Of a DNA stretch of 64,000 nucleotides, positions 35,043-43,936 are shown one piece after another. The stretch's first letter is position 1; each line of letters opens with the position of its first letter. A program made the position numbers and the translations under genes. The stretch is taken from contig NZ_JBAFWZ010000002.1 of assembly GCF_036662795.1 (NCBI RefSeq), forward strand, positions 123,085-187,084. The letters are read 5' to 3'. The stretch is from Lysinibacillus_B sp036662795. GTDB lineage: Bacteria; Bacillota; Bacilli; Bacillales_A; Planococcaceae. The notes beneath the pieces were generated by a model. It was not told the origin of the DNA. It searched no databases and saw nothing but the letters and a program-made list of their open reading frames with translations.

Positions 35043-36737
35043 ATGCAGAAGATACTTCGGTTTAAGTCGCTTAGAACACTAATTTTAAGTGCATTTATCA
35101 TTTTAATAGTCATTACAAATATTTATTCAATGTATGTTTATTTCTCTAATGAAAAGATGGAAGAGAAGGCAACAGAATTAGTCGAGAAGCATTTACTATT
35201 ATTAAATGCAAATCAAAATTTAGCCATGTCTAGTAGTGTTCGTTTATCAGCAGCACTTAGTTACGTAGCTTCAGGTGATGAAAATTACATAGATACATTT
35301 AATGAATACCGTGAAATTGCAGAGTCCAATAATCGTATTATTGAAAAGCATAATAAGAGTGAAGACCGACAAAAAATAGTAGATATGGCTCGTGAGTGGA
35401 GTGAACGAGTAAATAAAGAAGTATTTGAAGTTTATAAAAGCGGAAATAAGGAAGAGGCATTTAACAATCTAATTGCCATTAACCATTTAGTTACAGAAGT
35501 TCGTACAGGGTACGAAATCTTTGCAAAGGAAAGTGCAGACAATATTAGTAAAGCAGGGGAAAACGTTGTTAAATTAAGTGCTAACAATAGAATCGCTGGA
35601 ATCATTGTAAGTCTTTCGCTAACAATTATTAGTATTATTATTGCGATTGTAACGGCAAATCAAATTTCAAAACCAATTAGAGTTGTATCTTCTCGTATGC
35701 AACAATTAGCAGATGGTAATTTGAGTCATGAGCCTTTACACGTTAACCGTCGTGATGAAGTAGGTATTTTAATGGCTTCAGCAAATGAAATGAATGACAA
35801 ATTAAATGCAACGATTAGCTCTATACATAATGTTTCACAGCTCGTTGCAGCAAGTAGTGAGGAGCTTGCACAAGCATCGAATGAAGTAAAAGAAGGTGGA
35901 GAACAAATGGCTTCAACGATGCAGGAGTTAGCTACAGGTTCGGAAATGCAGGCCTCTTCTTCGGGTGATTTAGCAGAAACAATGTCTGGATTTACACGCC
36001 GTATTCAGGAAACTACGCAAGAAGGCAGCGAATTAAAGCAGCATTCTGCGAACGTTCAGAGCCTTACAGCAACAGGAAAAGAATTAATGGTAAATTCTAC
36101 AGAGCAAATGGCAACAATCAATGAAATTGTTTTAAACTCAGTTCGTAAGGTAGAGGGATTAAATGAGCAATCTGCTGAAATCTCGAAGTTAGTATCTGTT
36201 ATTGATGATATTTCAAATCAAACCAACCTACTTGCATTAAACGCAGCGATTGAGGCGGCCCGAGCAGGGGAGCATGGAAAGGGCTTCGCGGTAGTAGCGG
36301 ATGAGGTGCGAAAGCTGGCAGAGCAAGTACAGTTCTCTGTAACAGATATTTCAGCAATTGTTAATCGTATTCAAGGTGAAACAGGAAATGTAACCCAATC
36401 TCTACAAGAAGGGTATGAGGAAGTCAAAAAGGGTACGGTCCAACTTAATGAGACAAATTTAACATTTGATCAAATTTCGAATGCTGTAGAGGATATGATT
36501 GAAAATATTGATGCCATTTCAAATAACTTGGATCGAGTCCTCCAAAATACAGAAGAGATTAATACATCAATTGATGGAATCGCCGCTGTATCTCAAGAAG
36601 CAGCTGCAGGTGTAGAACAAACAACTGCTACAGTAGAGGAAACTGTTAGTACTATGGAAGAAATTACTCGTAGTGCAGAGCAGTTAGCTGGAATGGCTGA
36701 ACAACTAAATTCAGAATTACAACAGTTTAAGCTGTAA
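35043..36737 (+). CDS. Methyl-accepting chemotaxis protein
   Basis: Chemoreceptor feeding the CheA/CheY system. N-terminal helix at about residues 10-30, an extracellular four-helix-bundle sensor of about 145 residues, second helix near 180-200, HAMP domain with ISKPIRVVSSRM, then the long cytoplasmic coiled coil. The signalling tip IDDISNQTNLLALNAAIEAARAGEHGKGF is intact. The start is either ATG 35043, behind AAGGGATGGG, or ATG 35028, which directly abuts AAGGG. Ligand unknown. Monocistronic; no che genes nearby. Confidence 0.9.
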   Translation: MQKILRFKSLRTLILSAFIILIVITNIYSMYVYFSNEKMEEKATELVEKHLLLLNANQNLAMSSSVRLSAALSYVASGDENYIDTFNEYREIAESNNRIIEKHNKSEDRQKIVDMAREWSERVNKEVFEVYKSGNKEEAFNNLIAINHLVTEVRTGYEIFAKESADNISKAGENVVKLSANNRIAGIIVSLSLTIISIIIAIVTANQISKPIRVVSSRMQQLADGNLSHEPLHVNRRDEVGILMASANEMNDKLNATISSIHNVSQLVAASSEELAQASNEVKEGGEQMASTMQELATGSEMQASSSGDLAETMSGFTRRIQETTQEGSELKQHSANVQSLTATGKELMVNSTEQMATINEIVLNSVRKVEGLNEQSAEISKLVSVIDDISNQTNLLALNAAIEAARAGEHGKGFAVVADEVRKLAEQVQFSVTDISAIVNRIQGETGNVTQSLQEGYEEVKKGTVQLNETNLTFDQISNAVEDMIENIDAISNNLDRVLQNTEEINTSIDGIAAVSQEAAAGVEQTTATVEETVSTMEEITRSAEQLAGMAEQLNSELQQFKL

Positions 36738-36750
36738 TTATATTTAAAAG

Positions 36751-36783
36751 AACCTGTTTCCTTTTTGGAGACAGGTTTATTTT
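36751..36783 (+). terminator. Intrinsic terminator after chemoreceptor gene
   Basis: AACCTGTTTCC / GGAGACAGGTT stem with G-T pairs, then TTATTTTATT. Confidence 0.7.
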
Positions 36784-36889
36784 ATTCAAATGAACCTAAT
36801 GTCAATAACGGAACAGATTACAGAACAGATGAATATATTATATGAGCCTAAATGTTAAGAAACTTTATGATTGTAGGAAAGGGGATAAA

Positions 36890-38953
36890 ATGAACGAAAA
36901 ATCTCATCATAATAATGAGGAACTGGATAAGAAGGAACAACAATTAGAAAGCTTTAAGGTAGATAATTACGGCAAAAAAATGACGACGAATCAAGGGGTA
37001 AAAATATCCAATGATGAGGATTCCTTAAAAGCGGGCTTGAGAGGACCTACCTTAATGGAGGATTTTCATTTTCGTGAAAAAATAACCCATTTTGATCATG
37101 AACGGATTCCAGAGCGCGTTGTACATGCGCGCGGATATGCTGCACATGGAGAATTTGTCGTATATGAATCGATGAAGGAATATACGAAGGCAGGCTTTTT
37201 GCAAGACCCGGGGAAAAAAACGCCTGTATTTGTCCGCTTTTCAACTGTTGTAGGTAGTGTAGGCTCGCAGGATACACCGAGGGACGTTCGTGGATTTGCG
37301 ACGAAGTTTTATACAGAGGAAGGAAACTTCGATTTAGTAGGTAATAATATCCCTGTATTTTTTATTCAGGATGCATTGAAATTTCCAGATGTTATCCATG
37401 CTGTTAAGCCAGAGCCACATAATGAGATGCCTCAAGCCGCTTCTGCTCATGATACATTTTGGGATTTTGTTGCAAACAACCAAGAAACAGCCCATATGAT
37501 TATGTGGGTAATGTCTGACCGAGCCATTCCTAAGAACTTCCGCATGATGGAGGGCTTTGGTGTTAATACGTTCCGGTTTGTAAACGAGGATGGGAAATCA
37601 AAATTTATTAAATTTCACTGGAAACCTGCCCTCGGTGTTCATTCCCTTGTTTGGGATGAATCTCAAAAAATCTCTGGGAAGGATTCAGATTTTCAGCGAC
37701 GAGATTTATGGGAATCTATTGAAAAAGGGCATTTTGCAGAATATGAATTAGGTGTTCAAATACTAGACCCAAAGGATGAATTTAAATTTGATTTTGACAT
37801 ACTCGATGCTACAAAGCTTTGGCCAGAAGAGCTTATACCGGTAAAGATAGTAGGGAAACTAACGTTAAATCGAAATGTGGATAATGTTTTTGCAGAAACT
37901 GAGCAAGTGGCTTTCCATCCGGGAAATGTCGTACCCGGTATTGATTTTTCAAATGATCCTTTGCTGCAAGGGAGATTATTTTCTTATTTAGATACACAGC
38001 TCATCCGATTAGGTGGACCGAACTTTACAGAAATCCCGATTAACCGTCCTATTTGCCCGTTCCATAATAATCAGCGGAATGGCTATAGTCGACAAACAAT
38101 TAACGTCGGAAAAGTAAGCTACCATAAAAATTCACTAGCTAATAATACACCTTCAACTAGTACCGAGAAGGAAGGTGGATTTGTTCATTATGAAGAAAAG
38201 GTAGAGGGACGCGTCATTAGAGGGCGCAGTCCATCCTTTGATGATCATTTCTCACAAGCAAGGCTATTTTGGAATAGTATGTCTCCGCCGGAAAAACAGC
38301 ATATTCTCGATGCGTTCACATTTGAGCTCGGAAAGGTACACAGTAAGAGTATCCGTCAGCAGGTGGTTGATATGTTCGTAAACGTAGATAAAACACTGGC
38401 TACTACACTTGCCGACCGCATAGATGTTAATCCACCAAAGGGAAATCATGTGAATATCAACGCAAGTTCCCCAGCATTAAGTCAAAGTAATACGATAAAA
38501 TCTCCGCAAACATTAAAAGTTGGTATTCTGATTGGTGACGGGTTTAATGGTACAGAGCTAGAAAATACGATTAATAATTTTACTCGCCATGGCATTCAAT
38601 ATGTCATTATTTCGGAAAAATTAGGCACAGTAGAAAGTGCACAAGGTCAACAATTGAAGGTTAATGAAACATTTTTAACGACGTATCCAGTACTGTTTGA
38701 TGCCTTGTTTGTAGTAGGTGGTACAGCAAAGGATCAGGCGAGGTTTAATAGCGATATGAAAAATTATATTAGAGAAGCCTTCCAGCATTATAAGCCAATA
38801 CTTGTAGCGACAACTGGTGAGCCATTTATGGAGGCAGCAAACGCTCCAGAAGCTCCAGGTGTAATTTTGGAAAAGGATAACCCAAACTTTGCGCAGGACG
38901 CTGTCAGAGCGATTGCTGAGCAACGGTTCTGGGATAGAGACATCAATATTTAA
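36890..38953 (+). CDS. katE: Large-subunit catalase (KatE/HPII type)
   Basis: Breaks down hydrogen peroxide. Catalytic His79 in RVVHARG, catalytic Asn near 151 in VGNNIPVFF, heme-ligand Tyr near 366 in RLFSYLDTQ. The C-terminal part from about 545 is a flavodoxin/DJ-1-like domain typical of 680-750-residue clade II catalases (KVGILIGDGFNG, FVVGGTAKD). ATG 36890 has AGGAAAGGGG upstream; the in-frame ATG at 36842 does not. 687 residues, as in B. subtilis KatE. No PerR box was found in front, in keeping with stress-sigma control in relatives. Confidence 0.93.
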   Translation: MNEKSHHNNEELDKKEQQLESFKVDNYGKKMTTNQGVKISNDEDSLKAGLRGPTLMEDFHFREKITHFDHERIPERVVHARGYAAHGEFVVYESMKEYTKAGFLQDPGKKTPVFVRFSTVVGSVGSQDTPRDVRGFATKFYTEEGNFDLVGNNIPVFFIQDALKFPDVIHAVKPEPHNEMPQAASAHDTFWDFVANNQETAHMIMWVMSDRAIPKNFRMMEGFGVNTFRFVNEDGKSKFIKFHWKPALGVHSLVWDESQKISGKDSDFQRRDLWESIEKGHFAEYELGVQILDPKDEFKFDFDILDATKLWPEELIPVKIVGKLTLNRNVDNVFAETEQVAFHPGNVVPGIDFSNDPLLQGRLFSYLDTQLIRLGGPNFTEIPINRPICPFHNNQRNGYSRQTINVGKVSYHKNSLANNTPSTSTEKEGGFVHYEEKVEGRVIRGRSPSFDDHFSQARLFWNSMSPPEKQHILDAFTFELGKVHSKSIRQQVVDMFVNVDKTLATTLADRIDVNPPKGNHVNINASSPALSQSNTIKSPQTLKVGILIGDGFNGTELENTINNFTRHGIQYVIISEKLGTVESAQGQQLKVNETFLTTYPVLFDALFVVGGTAKDQARFNSDMKNYIREAFQHYKPILVATTGEPFMEAANAPEAPGVILEKDNPNFAQDAVRAIAEQRFWDRDINI

Positions 38954-38964
38954 AAATAAAAGTT

Positions 38965-39010
38965 ACCTGAATTAGAATCACCTTAAACAGTGATTTTATT
39001 CAGGTTTTTT
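38965..39010 (+). terminator. Intrinsic terminator after katE
   Basis: Stem ACCTGAATTAGAATCAC with GTGATTTTATTCAGGT, then TTTTTT. Confidence 0.85.
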
Positions 39011-39088
39011 ATTGTGAATTATACGATCAAGACTTATGGAAAACAAAAAATCGGTTATTCTATGGTTGAAAGAAAGGAGGTTTGTTTT

Positions 39089-40084
39089 TTGGGTCGCTAT
39101 CGTATTCCTATATTCACCTTAGTCATTTTATGTAATACTTTTTTTTTAAAGGATGCATGGGCAAATGAAGAACCATCTAGGGAAGAGATATTCGAGCAGC
39201 GTATGGCTTATTATGTCCATTTTGGTGATTTGCGTGTGCCTTGGCATTACTTAGCCGCAATTGATCAATATGAACGGAACATACAATCCGTTCGTAAGGA
39301 CATACCAAAAAGGGATAGTACTATTGCTATCCAGTTTTCTGATGAATACTGGGCTGGTCCATTAAATCCTTCACCTAAAGATACATCACCCTCTACAATT
39401 GATTATTTTGGTGGAATGGGGCTAGATGGTAATAGTGATGGTGTTGCAAGTCCTGATGACGATGAGGATATTTTGTATACTATGGCGAGCTATTTAAATC
39501 AGTATGGACTAAAGGAAGAGCAATTTAAAATAGCTCTATGGGATTATTATCAAAGTGAAGCAGTCGTCAATCAAATTTTAACCATTGCTAAACTGTATAA
39601 ACATTTTAATTCTATAGACCTTGATACTCATGTGTTTCCTATTCCAGTACGCAACCATTATAGCTTTAGGGGAACTTGGGGAGCAAACAGAGGTTTCGGC
39701 GGTAGAAGGATTCATGAAGGAACGGATCTTTTCGCCAGCTATGGAACACCTGTTGTTTCCACCTCGTATGGTGTTATCGAAATAATGGGCTGGAATCAAT
39801 TTGGTGGATGGCGTATCGGGATACGAGACAACCATAACTCCTATCATTATTATGCCCATTTAGCTTATTATAATAAAGGCATTAAAGTCGGGGATATTGT
39901 AGAGCCTGGCACCATCCTTGGCTATGTCGGTAGCTCGGGCTACGGTAAGGAAGGTACATCAGGAAAATTCCCACCACATTTGCATTATGGTATTTACAAA
40001 TTTAATGGGCGAACAGAATGGGCTTTTGATCCGTACCCATCACTTCTGCAATGGGAAAAACAAACGAAAGCTTCAAAAAAATAA
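39089..40084 (+). CDS. lytH: M23 peptidase, LytH-like sporulation L-Ala-D-Glu endopeptidase
   Basis: Secreted zinc peptidase acting on peptidoglycan stems. Signal peptide about 1-25 ending DAWA; the middle part has VPWHYLAAIDQYERNIQ and a DSDG-like acidic loop; the M23 domain has HEGTD (near 209-213) and HLHYG (near 297) zinc motifs. TTG 39089 is chosen because GAAAGGAGG lies eight bases before; the frame extends to 38990 into the katE terminator. In B. subtilis LytH trims cortex side chains to single L-Ala under sigma-K. The LytH match is from overall layout and the AIDQYERN segment. Confidence 0.75.
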   Translation: MGRYRIPIFTLVILCNTFFLKDAWANEEPSREEIFEQRMAYYVHFGDLRVPWHYLAAIDQYERNIQSVRKDIPKRDSTIAIQFSDEYWAGPLNPSPKDTSPSTIDYFGGMGLDGNSDGVASPDDDEDILYTMASYLNQYGLKEEQFKIALWDYYQSEAVVNQILTIAKLYKHFNSIDLDTHVFPIPVRNHYSFRGTWGANRGFGGRRIHEGTDLFASYGTPVVSTSYGVIEIMGWNQFGGWRIGIRDNHNSYHYYAHLAYYNKGIKVGDIVEPGTILGYVGSSGYGKEGTSGKFPPHLHYGIYKFNGRTEWAFDPYPSLLQWEKQTKASKK

Positions 40085-40197
40085 AGAATGAGGTTGGCTG
40101 AATGAAAATTAGTCAGCCTCATGTTCTTAAGTAATGTATTCACATTTCTCTCCTACCGCATACTATAGATGAATAGCTAAGGTAGGGAGAGAGGGTT

Positions 40198-40923
40198 TTG
40201 GGGAATACCTTTTTAATAGATAAGAATAAAGCAATCTTTTTAGCTCAATGCTGTAAGCTTGCCTATAATCAATTTAAACAGGATGGTGTATTTTTAGTAC
40301 CTGAAGGGTATGAGCTCGTAAAGTCGTTTAAAGCGAAAGTATTTAGTAAAAATGAATGGTTTGGCTATATAATGCAATCCAGTGATGACAGCATTCTAGT
40401 ATTTAGAGGAACAGATTCTGATATTGATTGGGTGGCAGATGCGATATTTTATCAAGTTCCATATCCATATGTTTTTGGACAGGGAAAGGTGCATGGTGGT
40501 TTTTTATCCATTTATGATTCCTGCAGAGAAGAGATAATAGAGACGTTAAAAACCATAGATCCTGCAAAAAAACTGTATATAACCGGTCACAGTCTTGGTG
40601 GGGCTCTTTCAACACTCTGTACACTTGATCTGACTCAAGCTTTCCCTCAAAAGGACATTATTTTATACAATTATGCTAGCCCTCGGGTTGGAGATTCGGA
40701 TTTTATGAATTTGTTTTATCAAAATAATCCTAATGCTATCCGCTTTGTTAATCATTTTGATCTTGTTCCGCACTTACCACCAGCGACAATTTATAACATT
40801 ATCAATAAAAAGACATATAATTATCGGCATATTTTTAGTCCTTATTATTTTGCAGCTCCCGCGCTTTCAGTTGAGGGGAATCATAGTATAGATACTTATA
40901 TAGCTGCTATGGAAAAATTATAG
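40198..40923 (+). CDS. Class 3 lipase-like alpha/beta hydrolase
   Basis: 241 residues. Nucleophile elbow GHSLGG with Ser near residue 132, DSDIDWVADAIFYQVPY near 78, Asp in NHFDLVPHLPP near 195 and a late His in GNHSID. These are features of the fungal-type (class 3) lipase fold. Starts with TTG 40198 behind GGGAGAGAGGG. No signal peptide is visible, so it may be cytoplasmic or leave by another route. Substrate unknown. Confidence 0.8.
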   Translation: MGNTFLIDKNKAIFLAQCCKLAYNQFKQDGVFLVPEGYELVKSFKAKVFSKNEWFGYIMQSSDDSILVFRGTDSDIDWVADAIFYQVPYPYVFGQGKVHGGFLSIYDSCREEIIETLKTIDPAKKLYITGHSLGGALSTLCTLDLTQAFPQKDIILYNYASPRVGDSDFMNLFYQNNPNAIRFVNHFDLVPHLPPATIYNIINKKTYNYRHIFSPYYFAAPALSVEGNHSIDTYIAAMEKL

Positions 40924-40935
40924 CTGACTAATTGT

Positions 40936-41128
40936 CTTTCGCTACAGAGTAATGCTTTTCTGCACCGGAAGTGAAGCGGCAGGTGCAAAGCTTCCGGCGG
41001 GGAAATCAAGCAACCGAGATCCAGAATTGAACGTAGCGAAAGTACGTTTTGTTGCGAAAGCGAAGCGTCAGCAACAAAGGAAGGAGCTCGCAGCTTGCCC
41101 GCGGAAATGAGTTCGCATGTCGCAAAAC
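40936..41128. repeat. Two adjacent hairpin modules with a shared conserved loop
   Basis: Module 1 (40936-41042) is bounded by CTTTCGCTAC / GTAGCGAAAG and contains hairpin TGCACC (40961-40966) / GGTGCA (40982-40987) around the 15-base loop GGAAGTGAAGCGGCA. Module 2 (41046-41128) is bounded by GTTTTG / CAAAAC and contains TTTGTTGC (41048-41055) / GCAACAAA (41071-41078) around the 15-base loop GAAAGCGAAGCGTCA. Both then have a GCTT...GCGG...AAAT.AG block. Arms differ but pair; loops agree at 12 of 15 positions. The region is more G/C-rich than its neighbours and shows no credible ORF. Confidence 0.7.
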
Positions 41129-41167
41129 AATGGAAATGTAATGTTCATAATCGTTGATGAAAATATA

Positions 41168-41560
41168 TTATGAAATGGATTCATTTAAGACATCATTATA
41201 AATTTGTCCTTCATCTTCTAAATCAATAATCTTAAGACGATTTGTCCTTTTAATAAATATTGATTTGAATTGAGGTTTACCGTCCTCATTCTGAAGGGTA
41301 AGAATGCGTTTACTTTCGTTATCCGTCACGATCTTAAAAGAATAGTCCTCTACATCAACGTGCTGAATAATCGTGTTATATTCAGGTAATGAAGCCCATT
41401 GATTAGAGCTTTCTTTTGCCTGTTCGTTATTGTGTTGAACAATTTGGTTCTGTTCTATTGGCTGTTGTTTTTCAGTATCAATGTCAGTATTTGATTGATT
41501 ACTAGTACAAGCAGTTAGTATGGCTGCCAATGCAATTATTGTTATCATCTTTTTATTCAT
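41168..41560 (-). CDS. Putative lipoprotein of unknown function
   Basis: 130 residues. Signal peptide with lipobox LTAC (Cys18), then a Gln/Asn/Glu-rich linker to about residue 55, then a small domain rich in beta-type sequence (DYSFKIVTDNESKRILTLQNEDGK). GGAGATGA precedes the ATG. I do not recognise the family. Confidence 0.65.
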   Translation of the reverse strand: MNKKMITIIALAAILTACTSNQSNTDIDTEKQQPIEQNQIVQHNNEQAKESSNQWASLPEYNTIIQHVDVEDYSFKIVTDNESKRILTLQNEDGKPQFKSIFIKRTNRLKIIDLEDEGQIYNDVLNESIS

Positions 41561-41633
41561 TATAAGTCATCTCCTATTGAGTCAATCCTCTTCATTCTAT
41601 AATAATTGCTCGTAGCTTGCTCGAAAACGGCAC

Positions 41634-41661
41634 ATAAAAAAGAGAGGCGTAAATGCCTCTC
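41634..41661 (-). terminator. Intrinsic terminator of rlmD
   Basis: GAGAGGC / GCCTCTC stem with 6-base loop; minus-strand flank TTTTTTA. Confidence 0.8.
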
Positions 41662-41666
41662 GAATT

Positions 41667-43043
41667 CTATTTGCCTTGTAGAATTAAAAGCGCTACACAC
41701 TCCACATGTGCCGTTTGAGGGAACATATCGACAGGCTGGATATATTTCACATCATATAGCTTTGATAGCTCCGCTAAATCCTTTGCCAATGTTGAAGGGT
41801 TACAGGAAGTGTAAACGATACGCTTTGGTTGAATCTTTAAGACGGATTTAATAAAGCTTTGAGCTAAGCCTGTTCTTGGTGGATCGACTGTTATTACATC
41901 AGGTGTGAAGCCTTCACGTCGCCAGCGAGCAAGCCAGTCCTCAGCTGTACCTGTAGAATAACGTACATGCTTAAAGCCATGATTACGAGCATTCATTTTT
42001 GCATCCTGTATGCTTTCAGGTACGACGTCCATGCCACGTACTTCTTTGGCATCCTTTGCTAGCCAAAGTCCAATTGTGCCAACGCCGCAGTATGCATCAA
42101 CAACTGTTTCTTTCCCAGTTAGCGCGGCTGCTTTTTTTATTTCATTATATAAATGAACGGTTTGCTCCGGGTTTAGTTGGAAAAAGGCACGAGAAGAAAG
42201 GTCAAATGCTAGCTCACCTAGTTTTTCGTGAATAGTTTCCTTCCCATCCAAGACAATCGTTTCATCTCCAAAAATTAATGATGTTTTTTCACGATTAATA
42301 TTTTGTGTAATCGAAACAATAGATGGATCTAACTTTTTGATTCGCTGGATTAGTTCTTCCTTATGTGGTAATTCATTTCGTGTTGTCACTAAGCACACTT
42401 GCGTTTCGCCAGTTTTAACACCTGTACGAACAACGATTGTACGGACTAAACCATTTAATGTTTTGCCATCATAAATTGGTATATTCAGCTTTTGCAAAAT
42501 TTTACGTGTACCTACCGTAATTTTTGAAGTGACTGGGTGCTGTACAGAACAATCATTAATATTTAGCAGCTGATTCGAGCCCTCTGCAAAAAGTCCTGCA
42601 TAAACACGCTTTCCTTCCTTGCGTACCTGGAATTGACTTTTATTACGATAGTGCCACGGATTGTCCATACCAATAGTTTGCTTAATATCAGTATTTTCAG
42701 CAATATTTCGTGCATACTTTTCTAAAGCCTGGATGACAATATCACGCTTGTTGATTAACTGAGCCTCATATGTCATATGCTGTAGCTGGCAACCGCCACA
42801 CTCCTCATAAACAGCACAAGGCGCTTCTTGACGAAATTCGCTAGGCTTTCGAATCGTTAAGATTTCAGCTTCAGCAAAATTGCGCTGAAGCTTTGTTACC
42901 TTAACTGTTATTTCTTCACCAGGTATAGCTCCTTTAACGAAAACAACATTCCGTTTGTAGAAGCCGACACCTTCTCCATTAATGCCGAGTCGTTTGATTG
43001 TTAATGGAAACTTTTGACCAATTCTCATCGTCGATTGATTCAT
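41667..43043 (-). CDS. rlmD: 23S rRNA (uracil-5-)-methyltransferase, RlmD/RlmCD type
   Basis: Methylates uracil C5 in 23S rRNA. N-terminal TRAM domain (to about 65), cluster cysteines in CAVYEECGGCQ plus NDCSVQHP, SAM-binding DAYCGVGTIGLWLA near 310, and catalytic Cys in VYTSCNPSTL near 405. ATG 43043 has AAAGGACG upstream and yields 458 residues, close to B. subtilis YefA; the ATG at 43067 lacks a spaced site. Substrate position (U747 and/or U1939) is not readable. Confidence 0.88.
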   Translation of the reverse strand: MNQSTMRIGQKFPLTIKRLGINGEGVGFYKRNVVFVKGAIPGEEITVKVTKLQRNFAEAEILTIRKPSEFRQEAPCAVYEECGGCQLQHMTYEAQLINKRDIVIQALEKYARNIAENTDIKQTIGMDNPWHYRNKSQFQVRKEGKRVYAGLFAEGSNQLLNINDCSVQHPVTSKITVGTRKILQKLNIPIYDGKTLNGLVRTIVVRTGVKTGETQVCLVTTRNELPHKEELIQRIKKLDPSIVSITQNINREKTSLIFGDETIVLDGKETIHEKLGELAFDLSSRAFFQLNPEQTVHLYNEIKKAAALTGKETVVDAYCGVGTIGLWLAKDAKEVRGMDVVPESIQDAKMNARNHGFKHVRYSTGTAEDWLARWRREGFTPDVITVDPPRTGLAQSFIKSVLKIQPKRIVYTSCNPSTLAKDLAELSKLYDVKYIQPVDMFPQTAHVECVALLILQGK

Positions 43044-43111
43044 TTCTTTCACGTCCTTTAAGTTCATCCCATCATTATAACGGACAGAACATTGAAAGGG
43101 AAGAGAGCCTG

Positions 43112-43894
43112 TTATTGCTTCGCGCTATCCATTTCCTTCACCAAATCATCTAGTGAGGAGAAAGTATAGCCCTTTGCTTTTGCATCCTTTATAAATTTAG
43201 GTAGTGCCTCGGCGTTATCCTCTGCAACGGTATGCATTAAAATAATGGCTCCCGGGTGAATTTGCTTCATTAGCTCATTGTAGGCGTAATCTCCACCACG
43301 ACGTACATCCTTTTCCCAGTCCTTGAAGGCGATGGACCAAAACATATGGCGATATTTATATTTTTGACCTGCAGCAATTAGCGCCTCATTATATATTCCT
43401 TCAGGTGGTCGGGCATAATAAGTACGCTTAATTCCTGTGAGATCATGAAGCTTTTTATCAAAGCTTTCCCATTCCTTTAACATTTCTTGTTCTGACAGTT
43501 TTGCCATATTTGGGTGCTTATCGGAATGGTTACCGATAATATGACCATCCTTAACCATTCGCTCCACTAAATCTGGAGCACTTGTCACATAATGACCTGT
43601 TAAGAAGAAGGTAGCAGGGGCCTTTTCCTTTTTGAGTGTATCTAATATGCTTTCTGTAAAGCCGTTTTCGTAACCATTATCAAATGTTAAATACAGTACT
43701 TTTTTGTCACTATTCCCTTTATAAGCAGCACCATATTTTTCAAGCATTGCATCAGTTTGAGCACCCATTTCGACCGGCTGTTCGTTCGAGGTCTTTTTAA
43801 AGCCCCAATGTAGCTCCTCGGCTAATGCGAAGGACACAACTGAAAAAATCATCAGTAAAGCGGCTACAAAAATTCCGATAATTTGTTTCCACAT
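43112..43894 (-). CDS. pdaA: Polysaccharide deacetylase PdaA-like (delta-lactam formation)
   Basis: Carbohydrate esterase 4 enzyme that deacetylates MurNAc lacking a stem peptide, a step in making cortex muramic delta-lactam. The N-terminal signal or anchor helix ends near 28. The motif TFDNGYEN replaces the usual TFDDGP, as in PdaA; HSDKHP supplies metal His residues; RPPEG, W and ILMHT follow. Start at ATG 43894, ten bases after AAAGGAGGT. Upstream of rlmD on the same strand, as pdaA (yfjS) lies near yfjO in B. subtilis. Confidence 0.88.
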   Translation of the reverse strand: MWKQIIGIFVAALLMIFSVVSFALAEELHWGFKKTSNEQPVEMGAQTDAMLEKYGAAYKGNSDKKVLYLTFDNGYENGFTESILDTLKKEKAPATFFLTGHYVTSAPDLVERMVKDGHIIGNHSDKHPNMAKLSEQEMLKEWESFDKKLHDLTGIKRTYYARPPEGIYNEALIAAGQKYKYRHMFWSIAFKDWEKDVRRGGDYAYNELMKQIHPGAIILMHTVAEDNAEALPKFIKDAKAKGYTFSSLDDLVKEMDSAKQ

Positions 43895-43936
43895 GAAAAG
43901 CACAACCTCCTTTTTATAGGTAGATTGTGCAGTTCG

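Noticed and set aside
36740..36890. PerR box in front of the katE-type catalase
   Set aside because: No 15-bp window comes close to the PerR consensus; the A/T-rich stretch near 36830 matches poorly.
40924..41167. Possible small gene in the G/C-rich gap after the lipase gene
   Set aside because: No frame of useful length with a binding site; the sequence is explained by paired hairpin modules.
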